Of a stretch of 23,400 nt of DNA, positions 1 through 7,147 are shown in pieces. The stretch's first letter is position 1; each line of letters begins with the position of its first letter. This stretch comes from Mayfieldus sp038329895. Its GTDB lineage: Bacteria; Actinomycetota; Thermoleophilia; Solirubrobacterales; 70-9. The notes under the pieces are model-generated. The model did no database searches and had not been told where the DNA came from. It worked only from the letters and a program-made list of their open reading frames with translations. The translations under genes were made by a program, and so were the position numbers. The stretch is from assembly GCA_038329895.1 (NCBI GenBank), contig JBBQNM010000038.1, positions 1 to 23,400 of the forward strand, read 5' to 3'.

Positions 1-57
1 CCTGACGAGCAAGCGACGGCTGTTCGGACAGGTGCGGGCGTTAGCGTGAAGCTTCAT
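1..57 (-). mobile_element. IS481-family transposase, N-terminal fragment running off the left edge
   Basis: Reading the minus strand from ATG at 57 gives MKLHANARTCPNSRRLLVR, the typical opening of IS481-family DDE transposases (MKLHANA..-x-RRxLVRR). A strong ribosome site, AGGAGG, lies 7 bases upstream of the ATG. Only 19 codons are in the window, so catalytic residues and integrity cannot be judged. A terminal TGT on the minus strand at 90-88 could be the end of the element, since IS481 members often end in TGT...ACA; that is inference. It lies just downstream of bioA and points the same way. Confidence 0.8.
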
Positions 58-64
58 TCGGTGT

Positions 65-110
65 CCTCCTTGGTGCTTGGGGTCTCGACACTCCCCAGCC
101 TCCAAGGAGG
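65..110. repeat. Inverted repeat covering the transposase ribosome-binding site
   Basis: CCTCCTTGG (65-73) is a perfect inverted match to CCAAGGAGG (102-110), and the inner bases (TTGGGG/CCCC, 77-82 and 93-96) extend the pairing. On a minus-strand transcript the arm at 73-65 contains the AGGAGG that serves the transposase. A read-through RNA from bioA would fold this site into a stem, while an RNA started inside the loop would not. Confidence 0.6.
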
Positions 111-141
111 CCCGGATGAACAACGTGGTGAGGAACTACAG

Positions 142-1560
142 CTAGGCGGCTTCGCGCAGCGGGGCGGCGACGGCGTCCATCTCGGCCGTCACCGCCTCGG
201 CTTCTTCGTCGCCGCCGGCACTCGCCACCGCCGCCTCGATCGAGGCGGCGGTGATCTCGACCAGCCGGTGCAACTCGCCCTTGGAGATCGCCAGGGGAGG
301 CATCAGCACGATCACGTCGCCCAGCGGCCGGATGATCGCGCCGCGTCGGCGAGCTTCCCGGGCGACCCGGTGGCCGACCCGCAGCGCCGGATCGTGGTCG
401 CCGACGTCGATCCCGACCATCAGGCCACGCCCACGTACCTCCGCGACCTCGTCCATCTCGGCCACCCCCTCGAGCAGGTCGTGCAGCAACCGGATCTTCG
501 GCTGCAGCCTCAGCAGCGTCTTCTCGCGCTCGAAGGCGCGCAGGTTGGCGAGCGCTGCCGCGCAGGCGAGCGGGTTACCGGTGTAGGTGTGGCCGTGAAA
601 GAAGGTGCGGAATTCCTCGTGGGCGCCGAGAAAACCCTCGTAGATCCGCTCCGTTGTCAGCGTCGCGGCGAGCGGCAGGTAGCCGCCGGTCAGGCCCTTG
701 GCGAGACAGAGGAAGTCGGGCTCTACGCGCTCCTGCTCGCAGGCGAACATCGTCCCGGTGCGCCCAAAGCCGGTCGCCACCTCGTCGCAGATCATCAGCA
801 CCCCGTGGCGGTCGCACAGCTCGCGCACCGCCCGCAGATAGCCGGGCGGGTGGACGAGCATTCCCGCAGCGCCCTGGACCAGTGGCTCGACGATCACCGC
901 GGCGATCTCCTCCTGGTGGGCGGCGAGGATCCGCGCCATGTCGGCTGCATCGCCCGGCTCGGCTGCGTGGGAGCCGAACAGCAGCGGCCGGTAGGCGGCG
1001 TGGAAGAGGTCGATGCCGCCGACCGAGACAGAGCCGATCGTGTCGCCGTGGTAGGCGTCGCGCAGGCGCACGAACGAGGTGCGACGCACATGCTGACCGC
1101 CGCGCTGGCGCCAGTACTGGAAGGCCATCTTCAGCGCCACCTCGACCGCGGTCGAGCCGGAGTCGGAGTAGAAGACCCTGCTCAGCCCGCCGGGGGCGAG
1201 GTCGGCCAGGCGCGCTGCCAGCTCGGCCGCGCCCGGGTGCGTGAGCCCGAGCATCGTCGAATGGGCGACCTTGGCCAGCTGGTCGCGGAGCGCGCGGTCG
1301 ATGAGGGGGTGGCGATGGCCGTGGACGTTGCACCACAACGAGGAGACTCCGTCGATGTAGCGGCGCCCGTCGGCGTCGATCAGGTCACTGCCGTCGGCCC
1401 GCTCGATGACCAGCGGCTCCTCCTCGCACCAGTCGCGCTGCTGGGTGAAGGGATGCCAGAGGTGGTCGTGGTCGAGTCGTCGGTGTTGGGCCGCGGCGTT
1501 GCGCCGCGGCACAGGCATGTCAGGCGGCGAAGCCGCGGCATTTTCGTGACTGGCCGACAT
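142..1560 (-). CDS. bioA: Adenosylmethionine-8-amino-7-oxononanoate aminotransferase
   Basis: Class III PLP aminotransferase that converts KAPA to DAPA with S-adenosylmethionine as amino donor, the antepenultimate step of biotin synthesis, in the cytosol. Landmarks in the 472-residue product: LWHPFTQ (34-40), GSTAVE (135-140), ICDEV with the PLP-binding Asp near 259, the Schiff-base Lys near 288 in LCLAKGLTGGY, and HGHTYTGNPLA near 320. E. coli BioA is about 430 residues; the excess is mostly N-terminal. Residues about 7-24 are encoded by a dispersed REP-like repeat (1489-1540). No start lies between the repeat and LWHPFTQ, so translation must begin at ATG 1560 (11 bases after a TAGCTT box) or at ATG 1517 inside the repeat. 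Neither has a good ribosome site. It is separated from bioBFD by the divergent marR-MFS pair. Function is certain; the start is not. Confidence 0.95.
   Translation of the reverse strand: MSASHENAAASPPDMPVPRRNAAAQHRRLDHDHLWHPFTQQRDWCEEEPLVIERADGSDLIDADGRRYIDGVSSLWCNVHGHRHPLIDRALRDQLAKVAHSTMLGLTHPGAAELAARLADLAPGGLSRVFYSDSGSTAVEVALKMAFQYWRQRGGQHVRRTSFVRLRDAYHGDTIGSVSVGGIDLFHAAYRPLLFGSHAAEPGDAADMARILAAHQEEIAAVIVEPLVQGAAGMLVHPPGYLRAVRELCDRHGVLMICDEVATGFGRTGTMFACEQERVEPDFLCLAKGLTGGYLPLAATLTTERIYEGFLGAHEEFRTFFHGHTYTGNPLACAAALANLRAFEREKTLLRLQPKIRLLHDLLEGVAEMDEVAEVRGRGLMVGIDVGDHDPALRVGHRVAREARRRGAIIRPLGDVIVLMPPLAISKGELHRLVEITAASIEAAVASAGGDEEAEAVTAEMDAVAAPLREAA
1489..1540 (+). repeat. REP-like paired-hairpin element, copy A
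   Basis: A 52-base unit matching 14918-14969 at 46 of 52 positions with no gaps. Hairpin 1 is a perfect 9-bp stem (1490-1498 with 1502-1510) around a TTG loop. A near-palindromic spacer (ACAGGCATGT) follows, then hairpin 2 (GGCGGC-GAA-GCCGCG, 1523-1537). Four of the six differences from copy B are paired swaps that keep hairpin 1 intact. It lies within the 5' coding part of bioA. Confidence 0.75.
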
Positions 1561-1571
1561 CGCCGTCGCCT

Positions 1572-1577
1572 AAGCTA
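1572..1577 (-). promoter_or_regulatory. Candidate -10 box for bioA
   Basis: TAGCTT on the minus strand, 11 bases before ATG 1560. This fits a very short leader. No convincing -35 box is visible. Confidence 0.4.
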
Positions 1578-1662
1578 GATGTCCGAGCGGCGGCAAACTC
1601 TGGGCTGAGGTCGAAGGTCCAGCTCGCGTTCGATCAGCCGTCCGGAATGCCCCGGCGGTGCA

Positions 1663-1680
1663 GTGTGACTTGCATCACAC
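1663..1680. promoter_or_regulatory. CRP/FNR-family type operator palindrome
   Basis: GTGTGACTTGCATCACAC: perfect 6-base arms with a 6-base spacer, matching the CRP half-site rule TGTGA-N6-TCACA. Its centre (1671.5) would lie about 62 bases upstream of a start fixed by the TATTGT box at 1722-1727, close to the class I activator position. It also lies between divergent bioA and marR, so either could be the target. Confidence 0.6.
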
Positions 1681-1682
1681 AC

Positions 1683-1727
1683 GCAACTATTGCCGTCGCG
1701 CAAAGGTTGTGTTTGTGCAACTATTGT
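1683..1727. promoter_or_regulatory. marR control region: repeated 10-mer, GTTG-N8-CAAC dyad and -10 box
   Basis: GCAACTATTG occurs at 1683-1692 and again at 1717-1726, spaced 34 bases apart. GTTG (1706-1709) and CAAC (1718-1721) form a dyad overlapping the second copy. The TATTGT -10 candidate (1722-1727) lies in the second copy, so a protein bound there would block transcription. MarR proteins commonly repress their own promoter, so autoregulation is the likely role; the assignment is inference. Confidence 0.45.
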
Positions 1728-1740
1728 CGCAGTGGAACCT

Positions 1741-2262
1741 GTGACGGCAGCGAAGGCGGAGGGCACGACCGCCGACACGACGCCGGAGATCCGTGCCACC
1801 GCGGCACAGCTCGCGGCGATGCTCACCCACGTCTTCCTCCACGACCAGGGCGAGCAGCTGCAGGCAATCGAGGAGAGCGGGCTGACGATCACCCAGTGCA
1901 AGGCGCTTCTGACGCTGGCCGGGCCCGGCGAGAACGCCGAGCCCCGCCAGATCACCGAGATCGCAGAGCGGCTTGGCCTCTCGCTGCCGGCGATGAGCCG
2001 TGCCGTCGACGGCCTGGTCCGCAAGCGGCTGATCACGCGTGTTGAGGACGAACAGGACCGCCGCGTTCGCCGCGTCGCGATCACCGCCAAGGGCGAACGC
2101 CTGGGCGCGAAGCTGGTCTCCCTACGCATCGCCAGCCTCGAAGCTTTCGTCTCCACCCTCACCGCCGCCCAGCGCCGCAAGCTCGGCGCGGCGCTCGAGT
2201 CGCTGCTCGAGCGCGAGGAGATCGCAGCGACGTATGGCGATCTTAAAAAGGCCACCTCTTGA
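1741..2262 (+). CDS. MarR-family transcriptional regulator
   Basis: A winged-helix regulator of about 173 residues, the usual MarR size. The recognition-helix region reads ITEIAERLGLSLPAMSRAVDG and the wing shows the MarR signature EDEQDRRVRRVAIT. Helices at both ends fit the dimerisation domain. GTG 1741 lies 13 bases after a TATTGT -10 box; GTG 1732 and TTG 1690 are in frame alternatives. The stop overlaps the start of the efflux gene (TTGA), so the two are translated together. MarR proteins of this arrangement normally repress the adjacent exporter and are released by a small ligand, often a drug or phenol. The ligand cannot be read from the sequence. Confidence 0.9.
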   Translation: MTAAKAEGTTADTTPEIRATAAQLAAMLTHVFLHDQGEQLQAIEESGLTITQCKALLTLAGPGENAEPRQITEIAERLGLSLPAMSRAVDGLVRKRLITRVEDEQDRRVRRVAITAKGERLGAKLVSLRIASLEAFVSTLTAAQRRKLGAALESLLEREEIAATYGDLKKATS

Positions 2263-3869
2263 TCTCCCGTCACCGCACCCGGCTGATAACCGACGCCAAC
2301 CGCAAGTGGTGGACGCTCGGCGCGATGTGCTTCGCGCTGTTCATGATCATGCTCGACAACACGGTCGTGAACGTCGCGCTGCCCTCGATCCAGCGCGACC
2401 TCGGCGCCTCGATCTCGGGGCTGGAATGGACGATCAACGGCTACACGCTCTCCTTCGCCGTCCTGCTGGCAACCGGGGGGCGCCTCGGCGACATCTTCGG
2501 CCGCCGGCGCATGTTCATCGTCGGCGTCGTCATTTTCACCCTCTCTTCCGCCACCGCCGGCTTCGCCCCCGACACCCTCTCGCTGGTCGTCAGCCGCGTC
2601 GCCCAGGGCGTCGGCGGCGCCCTGATGATGCCGGGCACCCTGTCGATCATCACTGATGCCTTCCCCGCCGAAGAGCGCGGCAAGGCGATCGGGACCTGGG
2701 CCGGCGTCTCGGCGCTGGCGCTTGCGATCGGCCCGGTGCTTGGCGGCTTTCTCACCGAGCACGTCTCCTGGCGCGCGATCTTCTTCATCAACCTCCCCGT
2801 AGGAATAGGAACCGTCCTGGCGGCGCTGTTCGCGGTCCGCGAGTCACGCGACGAGACTGTCGGGCGCGAGGTGGACTACCTGGGCGTCGCGGTCCTCACC
2901 GCCGGCCTCACGGCGCTGGTGCTGGCGCTGGTCGAGGGCAACAGCTGGGGCTGGGGGTCGGCGACGATCGTCTCGCTGATCGCCGGCTCGGTCGTCCTGC
3001 TGATCGCCTTCGTCGCCGTGGAGCTTCGCGTCAGAGCCCCGATGGTCGAGTTCAGCCTCTTCGCCAACCGCAACTTCATCGGCGCCGTAACGGTTGCCTT
3101 CATCGTCACCTTCGCGATGCTGGGGATGTTCTTCTTCCTCGCCATGTACATGCAGAACATCCTCGGCTACTCGCCGCTCGAGGCCGGGGTTCGTTTCCTG
3201 CCCACCACGCTGGTGATCATGGCCGTGGCGCCGATCTCCGGCCGGCTGTCCGATCGCATCGGCCCGCGCTGGCCGATCACCGTCGGCCTGAGCCTGACGG
3301 CGGTGTCGCTCTACATGTTCACCCAGATCACCGCCGGTACCACCTATACGGACCTGCTGCCCGCCTTCATGCTGATGGGGACCGGGGTGGCACTGACGAT
3401 GTCGCCGATGTCGACCGCCGCGATGAACGCCGTGCCGGTCGCCAAGGCCGGCATCGCCTCCGGCGTGCTTTCGATGTTCCGGATGCTCGGCGGCAGCTTC
3501 GGGGTGGCGGCGATCGGCGCCCTGTTCCAGGCCGGCGCCCGCTCGCGTGCCGACGCCCTGCTGTCGAGCAGCTCATTCAGCGCTGCGCAGCGCTCCGACA
3601 TCGCGCACGGGATCGTCAGCGGCCAGCCGAGCGGCGCACAGCATCTAAGCAAGGCGCAGGCAACTCAGCTGACGGATGCGACACACGACGTATTCATCTA
3701 CGCCCTTAGCCACGCGATGCGCTTGTCCACGGCAGTCGCGGTCCTCGGCGTGATCATCGGCTTCACGCTGATCCGGTCGCGCAAGGCGGACCCCGCTCCG
3801 CAGGCCGGGCCCGCGATCGCGGCGGGCACCGCGACCGCCGAGGTCGCGGCGGTTCAGGCCGATGGCTGA
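2259..3869 (+). CDS. DHA2-family (EmrB/QacA-type) MFS drug-efflux transporter
   Basis: A 536-residue proton-driven exporter with about 14 hydrophobic segments, as in the DHA2 family. The first helix holds FALFMIMLDNTVVNVALP, typical of EmrB/QacA. Motif A is GGRLGDIFGRRRMF, and motif C is seen in the helix reading GVSALALAIGPVLGG. The TTG start overlaps the marR stop (TTGA), and no separate ribosome site is needed. The last 16 bases overlap the convergent bioD gene. Paired with marR it looks like a self-regulated efflux cassette placed between bioD and bioA. Substrates cannot be predicted. The C-terminal tail after the last helix is Ala-rich and probably disordered. Confidence 0.93.
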   Translation: MISRHRTRLITDANRKWWTLGAMCFALFMIMLDNTVVNVALPSIQRDLGASISGLEWTINGYTLSFAVLLATGGRLGDIFGRRRMFIVGVVIFTLSSATAGFAPDTLSLVVSRVAQGVGGALMMPGTLSIITDAFPAEERGKAIGTWAGVSALALAIGPVLGGFLTEHVSWRAIFFINLPVGIGTVLAALFAVRESRDETVGREVDYLGVAVLTAGLTALVLALVEGNSWGWGSATIVSLIAGSVVLLIAFVAVELRVRAPMVEFSLFANRNFIGAVTVAFIVTFAMLGMFFFLAMYMQNILGYSPLEAGVRFLPTTLVIMAVAPISGRLSDRIGPRWPITVGLSLTAVSLYMFTQITAGTTYTDLLPAFMLMGTGVALTMSPMSTAAMNAVPVAKAGIASGVLSMFRMLGGSFGVAAIGALFQAGARSRADALLSSSSFSAAQRSDIAHGIVSGQPSGAQHLSKAQATQLTDATHDVFIYALSHAMRLSTAVAVLGVIIGFTLIRSRKADPAPQAGPAIAAGTATAEVAAVQADG

Positions 3870-4564
3870 GTTCCGGACTGTCCTGGTTCGTGGGACCCTA
3901 CGCCTGTTTCCCCAAGCGGAACGTCGAGCTGCGGCCACGAATCGGGACGGTTCAGGTCAAGGAAACGAAGTACAGCCACCGGCACGCCTCCCAATGACTC
4001 CAGCGTCCGACGGTTGGAGCTCTGGATCGGATCGGGATCCTGAGGCCAGGGAGTCAATACGACCAAGGCAACGTCGAGGGCGGCGGCCCGTGCCCCTTCC
4101 AGCGTCAGCAGAGTGTGGTTGATCGTCCCCAGGTCCGGCGGGGCGGCGACGATCACCGGCAGCGCAAGCTCACGTGCCAGGTCGCGCACCAGGTAGCCGG
4201 GCGCGAGGGGGACCATAAGACCGCCAACCCCCTCGCAGACCAGGACGTCGGCGTCCGCCTCCGCTCGCCGGGCAGCCCTAAGCAGCCGCGGTGGCTCGAT
4301 CCGCTCCCCGGCCATCTCCGCGGCCAAATGCGGCGAGGCGGGGGGGTCGTAGCGGTAGGGCGCGATCTGCTCGTCGGACTGCGCGCTGCCGGAGGCGCGG
4401 CGCAGCAGCTCGTGGTCGGCCTCGCCGGGCTCGGACAGGCCGGTCACGGCCGGTTTGAAGACCCCAACGGCCTGGCCCTGGGCGACGAGCGATCGCGCGA
4501 TCACCGCCGCGACCACCGTCTTTCCGACCTCGGTGCCGGTGCCGGTTACGAAGAAGCCGCGCAA
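3854..4564 (-). CDS. bioD: Dethiobiotin synthetase
   Basis: ATP-dependent carboxylation of DAPA to dethiobiotin, the penultimate step of biotin synthesis. The P-loop is GTGTEVGKT (residues 8-16), the substrate Lys is in FKPAVTG (Lys37), and the second conserved block is EGVGGLMVPL. From TTG 4564 the protein is 236 residues, normal for BioD. The frame is open much further upstream, but that part overlaps bioF and is not BioD-like, so the TTG directly before RGFFVTGTGTEVGKT is chosen; GGAG lies 11 bases upstream. It starts 19 bases after the bioF stop and is the last gene of the bioBFD operon. Its 3' end overlaps the convergent MFS gene. Confidence 0.93.
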   Translation of the reverse strand: MRGFFVTGTGTEVGKTVVAAVIARSLVAQGQAVGVFKPAVTGLSEPGEADHELLRRASGSAQSDEQIAPYRYDPPASPHLAAEMAGERIEPPRLLRAARRAEADADVLVCEGVGGLMVPLAPGYLVRDLARELALPVIVAAPPDLGTINHTLLTLEGARAAALDVALVVLTPWPQDPDPIQSSNRRTLESLGGVPVAVLRFLDLNRPDSWPQLDVPLGETGVGSHEPGQSGTQPSA

Positions 4565-4583
4565 GGCGGTCGGCGCTCCGCGC

Positions 4584-5843
4584 CTAGGCTGCTTCTTCGA
4601 GCCACGGGGTGGTCTCGCGGCGCTCCGGCTCGACCCACTGGTCCTCGTCCCACTCCTCCAGCGCATCCGGTGCCGGCCCCGTCAATAGACCGATCTCGCG
4701 AGCGGCGTCGCCGAGCACCTTTGCCGCTCGGACCAGCTCGGAGCCGCGGTGTGTCGCCATTGTCGCGAGGCGCAGGCGTGACGTTCCCTCGGGCACAGTG
4801 GGAGGCCGGATCCCCTGCGCGAACACACCCCGCTCCAGCGCCAGCTCGGAGAGCTGCACCGTTAGCTCCGGGTCCCCGACCATCACCGGGACGATCTGGG
4901 TCTCCGAGGGCGCCAGCGGCAGGCCCTCGGCGAGCAGCGCCTCGCGCATCATCTTTGCGTTCGCCTGCAGCCGGTCGACGCGATGGGGATTGGATGTGAG
5001 CACCTCCAGCGCCGCGTCGGCAGCGGCCACGATGGGCGGCGGCGGCGCGGTGGAGAAGATGAACGGCCGCGCGACGTTGATCAGGTAGTCGACCAGCACG
5101 CGACTGCCGCAAACGTAGGCGCCGTAGCTGCCGAGCGCCTTTCCGAGCGTGCCGACCACGACGTCGACCTGCTCAGAGAGCCCCGCCGCGGCGACCGATC
5201 CGCGGCCGCCCGGCCCGATCGCCCCGGTGGCGTGCGCCTCGTCGACCATCAGCCGGCAGTCGTAACGGTGGGCGAGGCGCACCAATCCCTCGATCGGCGC
5301 CACGTCGCCGTCCATCGAGAAAACCCCATCGGTGACGATCAACGATCCGCGCCCTTCAGCCTTTCGCAGCCCCCACTCGAGGTGGTCGAGGTCGGCGTGG
5401 CGGTAGGCGAAGGTCTCGGCGCGCGAGAGGCGACAGCCGTCGATGATGCTCGCGTGGTTGAGCTGGTCGGAGAAGACGACCTCGCCGTTGCGCGCCAGCG
5501 CCGCGATCGCCCCGGTGTTGGCGAGGTAACCGGAGCCGAACAGCAGCGCGGCCTCGTGGTCCTTGAAGGCGGCCAGGCGTTCCTCTAGGCGGCGGTGGAG
5601 CTTCATGTTGCCGGATATCAGGCGCGAGGCCCCGGCGCCGACGCCCCAGCGCATCGCCGCCTCGGCCGCCGCCTCGCGGACCCGGGGATGATCGGCGAGG
5701 CCGAGGTAGTTGTTCGAGCAGAGCAGCAGCACCGGCCGCCCGTCGAGCAGCACTCTGGGCCCCTGCGGGCCGCTGATCATCCTCAACCGCCGGTGTAGGC
5801 CGTGCTCGCGCAGCTCATCCAGCCGGTCGGCCAGATCGCCCAC
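4584..5843 (-). CDS. bioF: 8-amino-7-oxononanoate synthase
   Basis: PLP alpha-oxoamine synthase that condenses pimeloyl thioester with alanine to give KAPA, the first committed ring step. From GTG 5843 the product is 419 residues. Landmarks: CSNNYLGL (42-49), SDQLNHAS (125-132), DEAHATGAIG (201-210), and the PLP lysine in GTLGKALGSYGA (Lys235). It is about 35 residues longer than E. coli BioF, because of an acidic tail rich in Trp and Glu. The GTG shares its first G with the bioB stop (TAGTG), so translation is coupled to bioB. The same frame is open up to 6908, but that upstream part lies over bioB and is an antisense-free shadow, not protein. Confidence 0.95.
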   Translation of the reverse strand: MGDLADRLDELREHGLHRRLRMISGPQGPRVLLDGRPVLLLCSNNYLGLADHPRVREAAAEAAMRWGVGAGASRLISGNMKLHRRLEERLAAFKDHEAALLFGSGYLANTGAIAALARNGEVVFSDQLNHASIIDGCRLSRAETFAYRHADLDHLEWGLRKAEGRGSLIVTDGVFSMDGDVAPIEGLVRLAHRYDCRLMVDEAHATGAIGPGGRGSVAAAGLSEQVDVVVGTLGKALGSYGAYVCGSRVLVDYLINVARPFIFSTAPPPPIVAAADAALEVLTSNPHRVDRLQANAKMMREALLAEGLPLAPSETQIVPVMVGDPELTVQLSELALERGVFAQGIRPPTVPEGTSRLRLATMATHRGSELVRAAKVLGDAAREIGLLTGPAPDALEEWDEDQWVEPERRETTPWLEEAA

Positions 5844-6994
5844 TAGTCGCCCCACCCGGCGGGTTGCTCTGCCATCTCGCTCGGGTAGGGCGGCGGCTTT
5901 GCCTTCGTCTTGATCACCCGCAGCTGTGTCGAGGGGTCCCAGAAGTCGGCCTCGGCCTGGCTGTCGATCAGCTCCTCCATCGGAATGTTCGGCGTCTCGC
6001 CCTCGAGCCAGCCGGCGCGGTTGTCGGGCCGCGGGTTGGCGCCGTTGTCGGGCTGGCGCTTGGTGTTCAGACCCAGCTCTTCGAACATGCCGCGGTCCTC
6101 CTCCGGCTCCGCCCCGAGGGTGGTGAGGAAGTTGCCCATCATCACTCCGTTGAGACCGGCCTTCACGGCAAGCAGCTGAAGCTCGCCGAGGTTCTCGACC
6201 CGCCCCCCGCAGAGCCGGAACAGGGCGCTGGGGATGATCAGCCGGAAGATCGCCACCCACTTGACGACCTCCCAGGGGTCCATCAGCGGGCGCTCGCCGA
6301 ACTTCGTCCCCGACCGCGGGTTGAGCAGGTTTATCGGCACCGAGGTTGGGTTGATCTCCGACAGCTCGAACGCCATCTCGACCCGTTGGTGGGGGGTCTC
6401 GCCGAGGTTGAGGATGCCGCCGACGCAGGTTTCCAACCCCGCCTCCTTGACCGCCTGAATCGTGCGCAGGCGGCCCTCGTAGCGGACCGTGGTCGAGACC
6501 TCCGGGTAATGCGAGCGCGAGGACTCGACGTTGTGGTGGACACGCTGAATCCCGGCCTCGCGCAGCTTCTTGGCGCGATCGACCGACATGTGCCCGATCG
6601 AGGCGCAGCGCTTCAGGTTGGTCTGCTCGGAGACCAGCTTCGCTCCCGCAAGCACTTTCTCGAAGTCGCGCTTCGAGAGTCCCTGGCCTTGGGTGACCAT
6701 GCAGAAGCGATGCGCGCCCGCTGCCTCCGCCGCCCGCGCGTGCTCGAGCATCTGCTCGGGCTCCATCATCGCGTGCATCGGGGTGTCGGCCTCCGCGTAG
6801 CGCGACTGGGCGCAGAACCCGCAGTCTTCGGCGCAACCGCCGGACTTGGCGTTGACCAGTGAGCACATGTCGGTCGAGTCGCCGAAGTTCTCGCGCCGGA
6901 CCTCCCATGCCCGTTCGACGAGCGCCATGATCTCGTCGCGGTCAGTTTGCTCACCGAGCCGCAGCGCCTCGTCGAAGGTGATCAGAGCTGGCAT
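5843..6994 (-). CDS. bioB: Biotin synthase (radical SAM)
   Basis: Radical S-adenosylmethionine enzyme that inserts sulfur into dethiobiotin. The 383-residue protein has the 4Fe-4S motif CAEDCGFC (Cys54, Cys58, Cys61) and the conserved stretch HNVESSRSHYPEV. GILNLGETPHQRVEMAFEL and INLLNPRSGTKF follow as in the family. The C-terminus is extended by a polar, Pro-rich tail relative to E. coli (346 residues), which is common in actinobacterial BioB. It is first in bioB-bioF-bioD. A TAGCCT box lies 24 bases before the ATG, and the leader is pyrimidine-rich with no ribosome site. No BirA or BioQ operator was recognised. Confidence 0.96.
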   Translation of the reverse strand: MPALITFDEALRLGEQTDRDEIMALVERAWEVRRENFGDSTDMCSLVNAKSGGCAEDCGFCAQSRYAEADTPMHAMMEPEQMLEHARAAEAAGAHRFCMVTQGQGLSKRDFEKVLAGAKLVSEQTNLKRCASIGHMSVDRAKKLREAGIQRVHHNVESSRSHYPEVSTTVRYEGRLRTIQAVKEAGLETCVGGILNLGETPHQRVEMAFELSEINPTSVPINLLNPRSGTKFGERPLMDPWEVVKWVAIFRLIIPSALFRLCGGRVENLGELQLLAVKAGLNGVMMGNFLTTLGAEPEEDRGMFEELGLNTKRQPDNGANPRPDNRAGWLEGETPNIPMEELIDSQAEADFWDPSTQLRVIKTKAKPPPYPSEMAEQPAGWGD

Positions 6995-7018
6995 GGAGGG
7001 TGGGGGAGAGTCGGCGCA

Positions 7019-7024
7019 AGGCTA
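7019..7024 (-). promoter_or_regulatory. Candidate -10 box of the bioBFD operon
   Basis: TAGCCT on the minus strand, 24 bases upstream of the bioB ATG, in the 153-base divergent gap shared with the sulfatase gene. It is the same box type seen before several other genes here. Confidence 0.35.
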
Positions 7025-7147
7025 CGAGCGCCCCCGGACGGCGCGGCGACGCCTGCCACACGCCCCGTTGCCGCCCACGCCAACTGACCGGCGCGTCAGT
7101 GCAACCCCCGCCGTTAGCGTGTGTTGGCGGGGTGAGGAGAGTGGGGT

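Noticed and set aside
46..1578. 510-codon open frame on the plus strand opposite bioA
   Set aside because: Composition is that of a high-GC antisense frame, and the opposite strand encodes a complete BioA with all motifs.
5844..6908. Upstream extension of the bioF frame over bioB
   Set aside because: It shares bases with the well-conserved bioB frame and shows no family sequence; bioF starts at the GTG overlapping the bioB stop.
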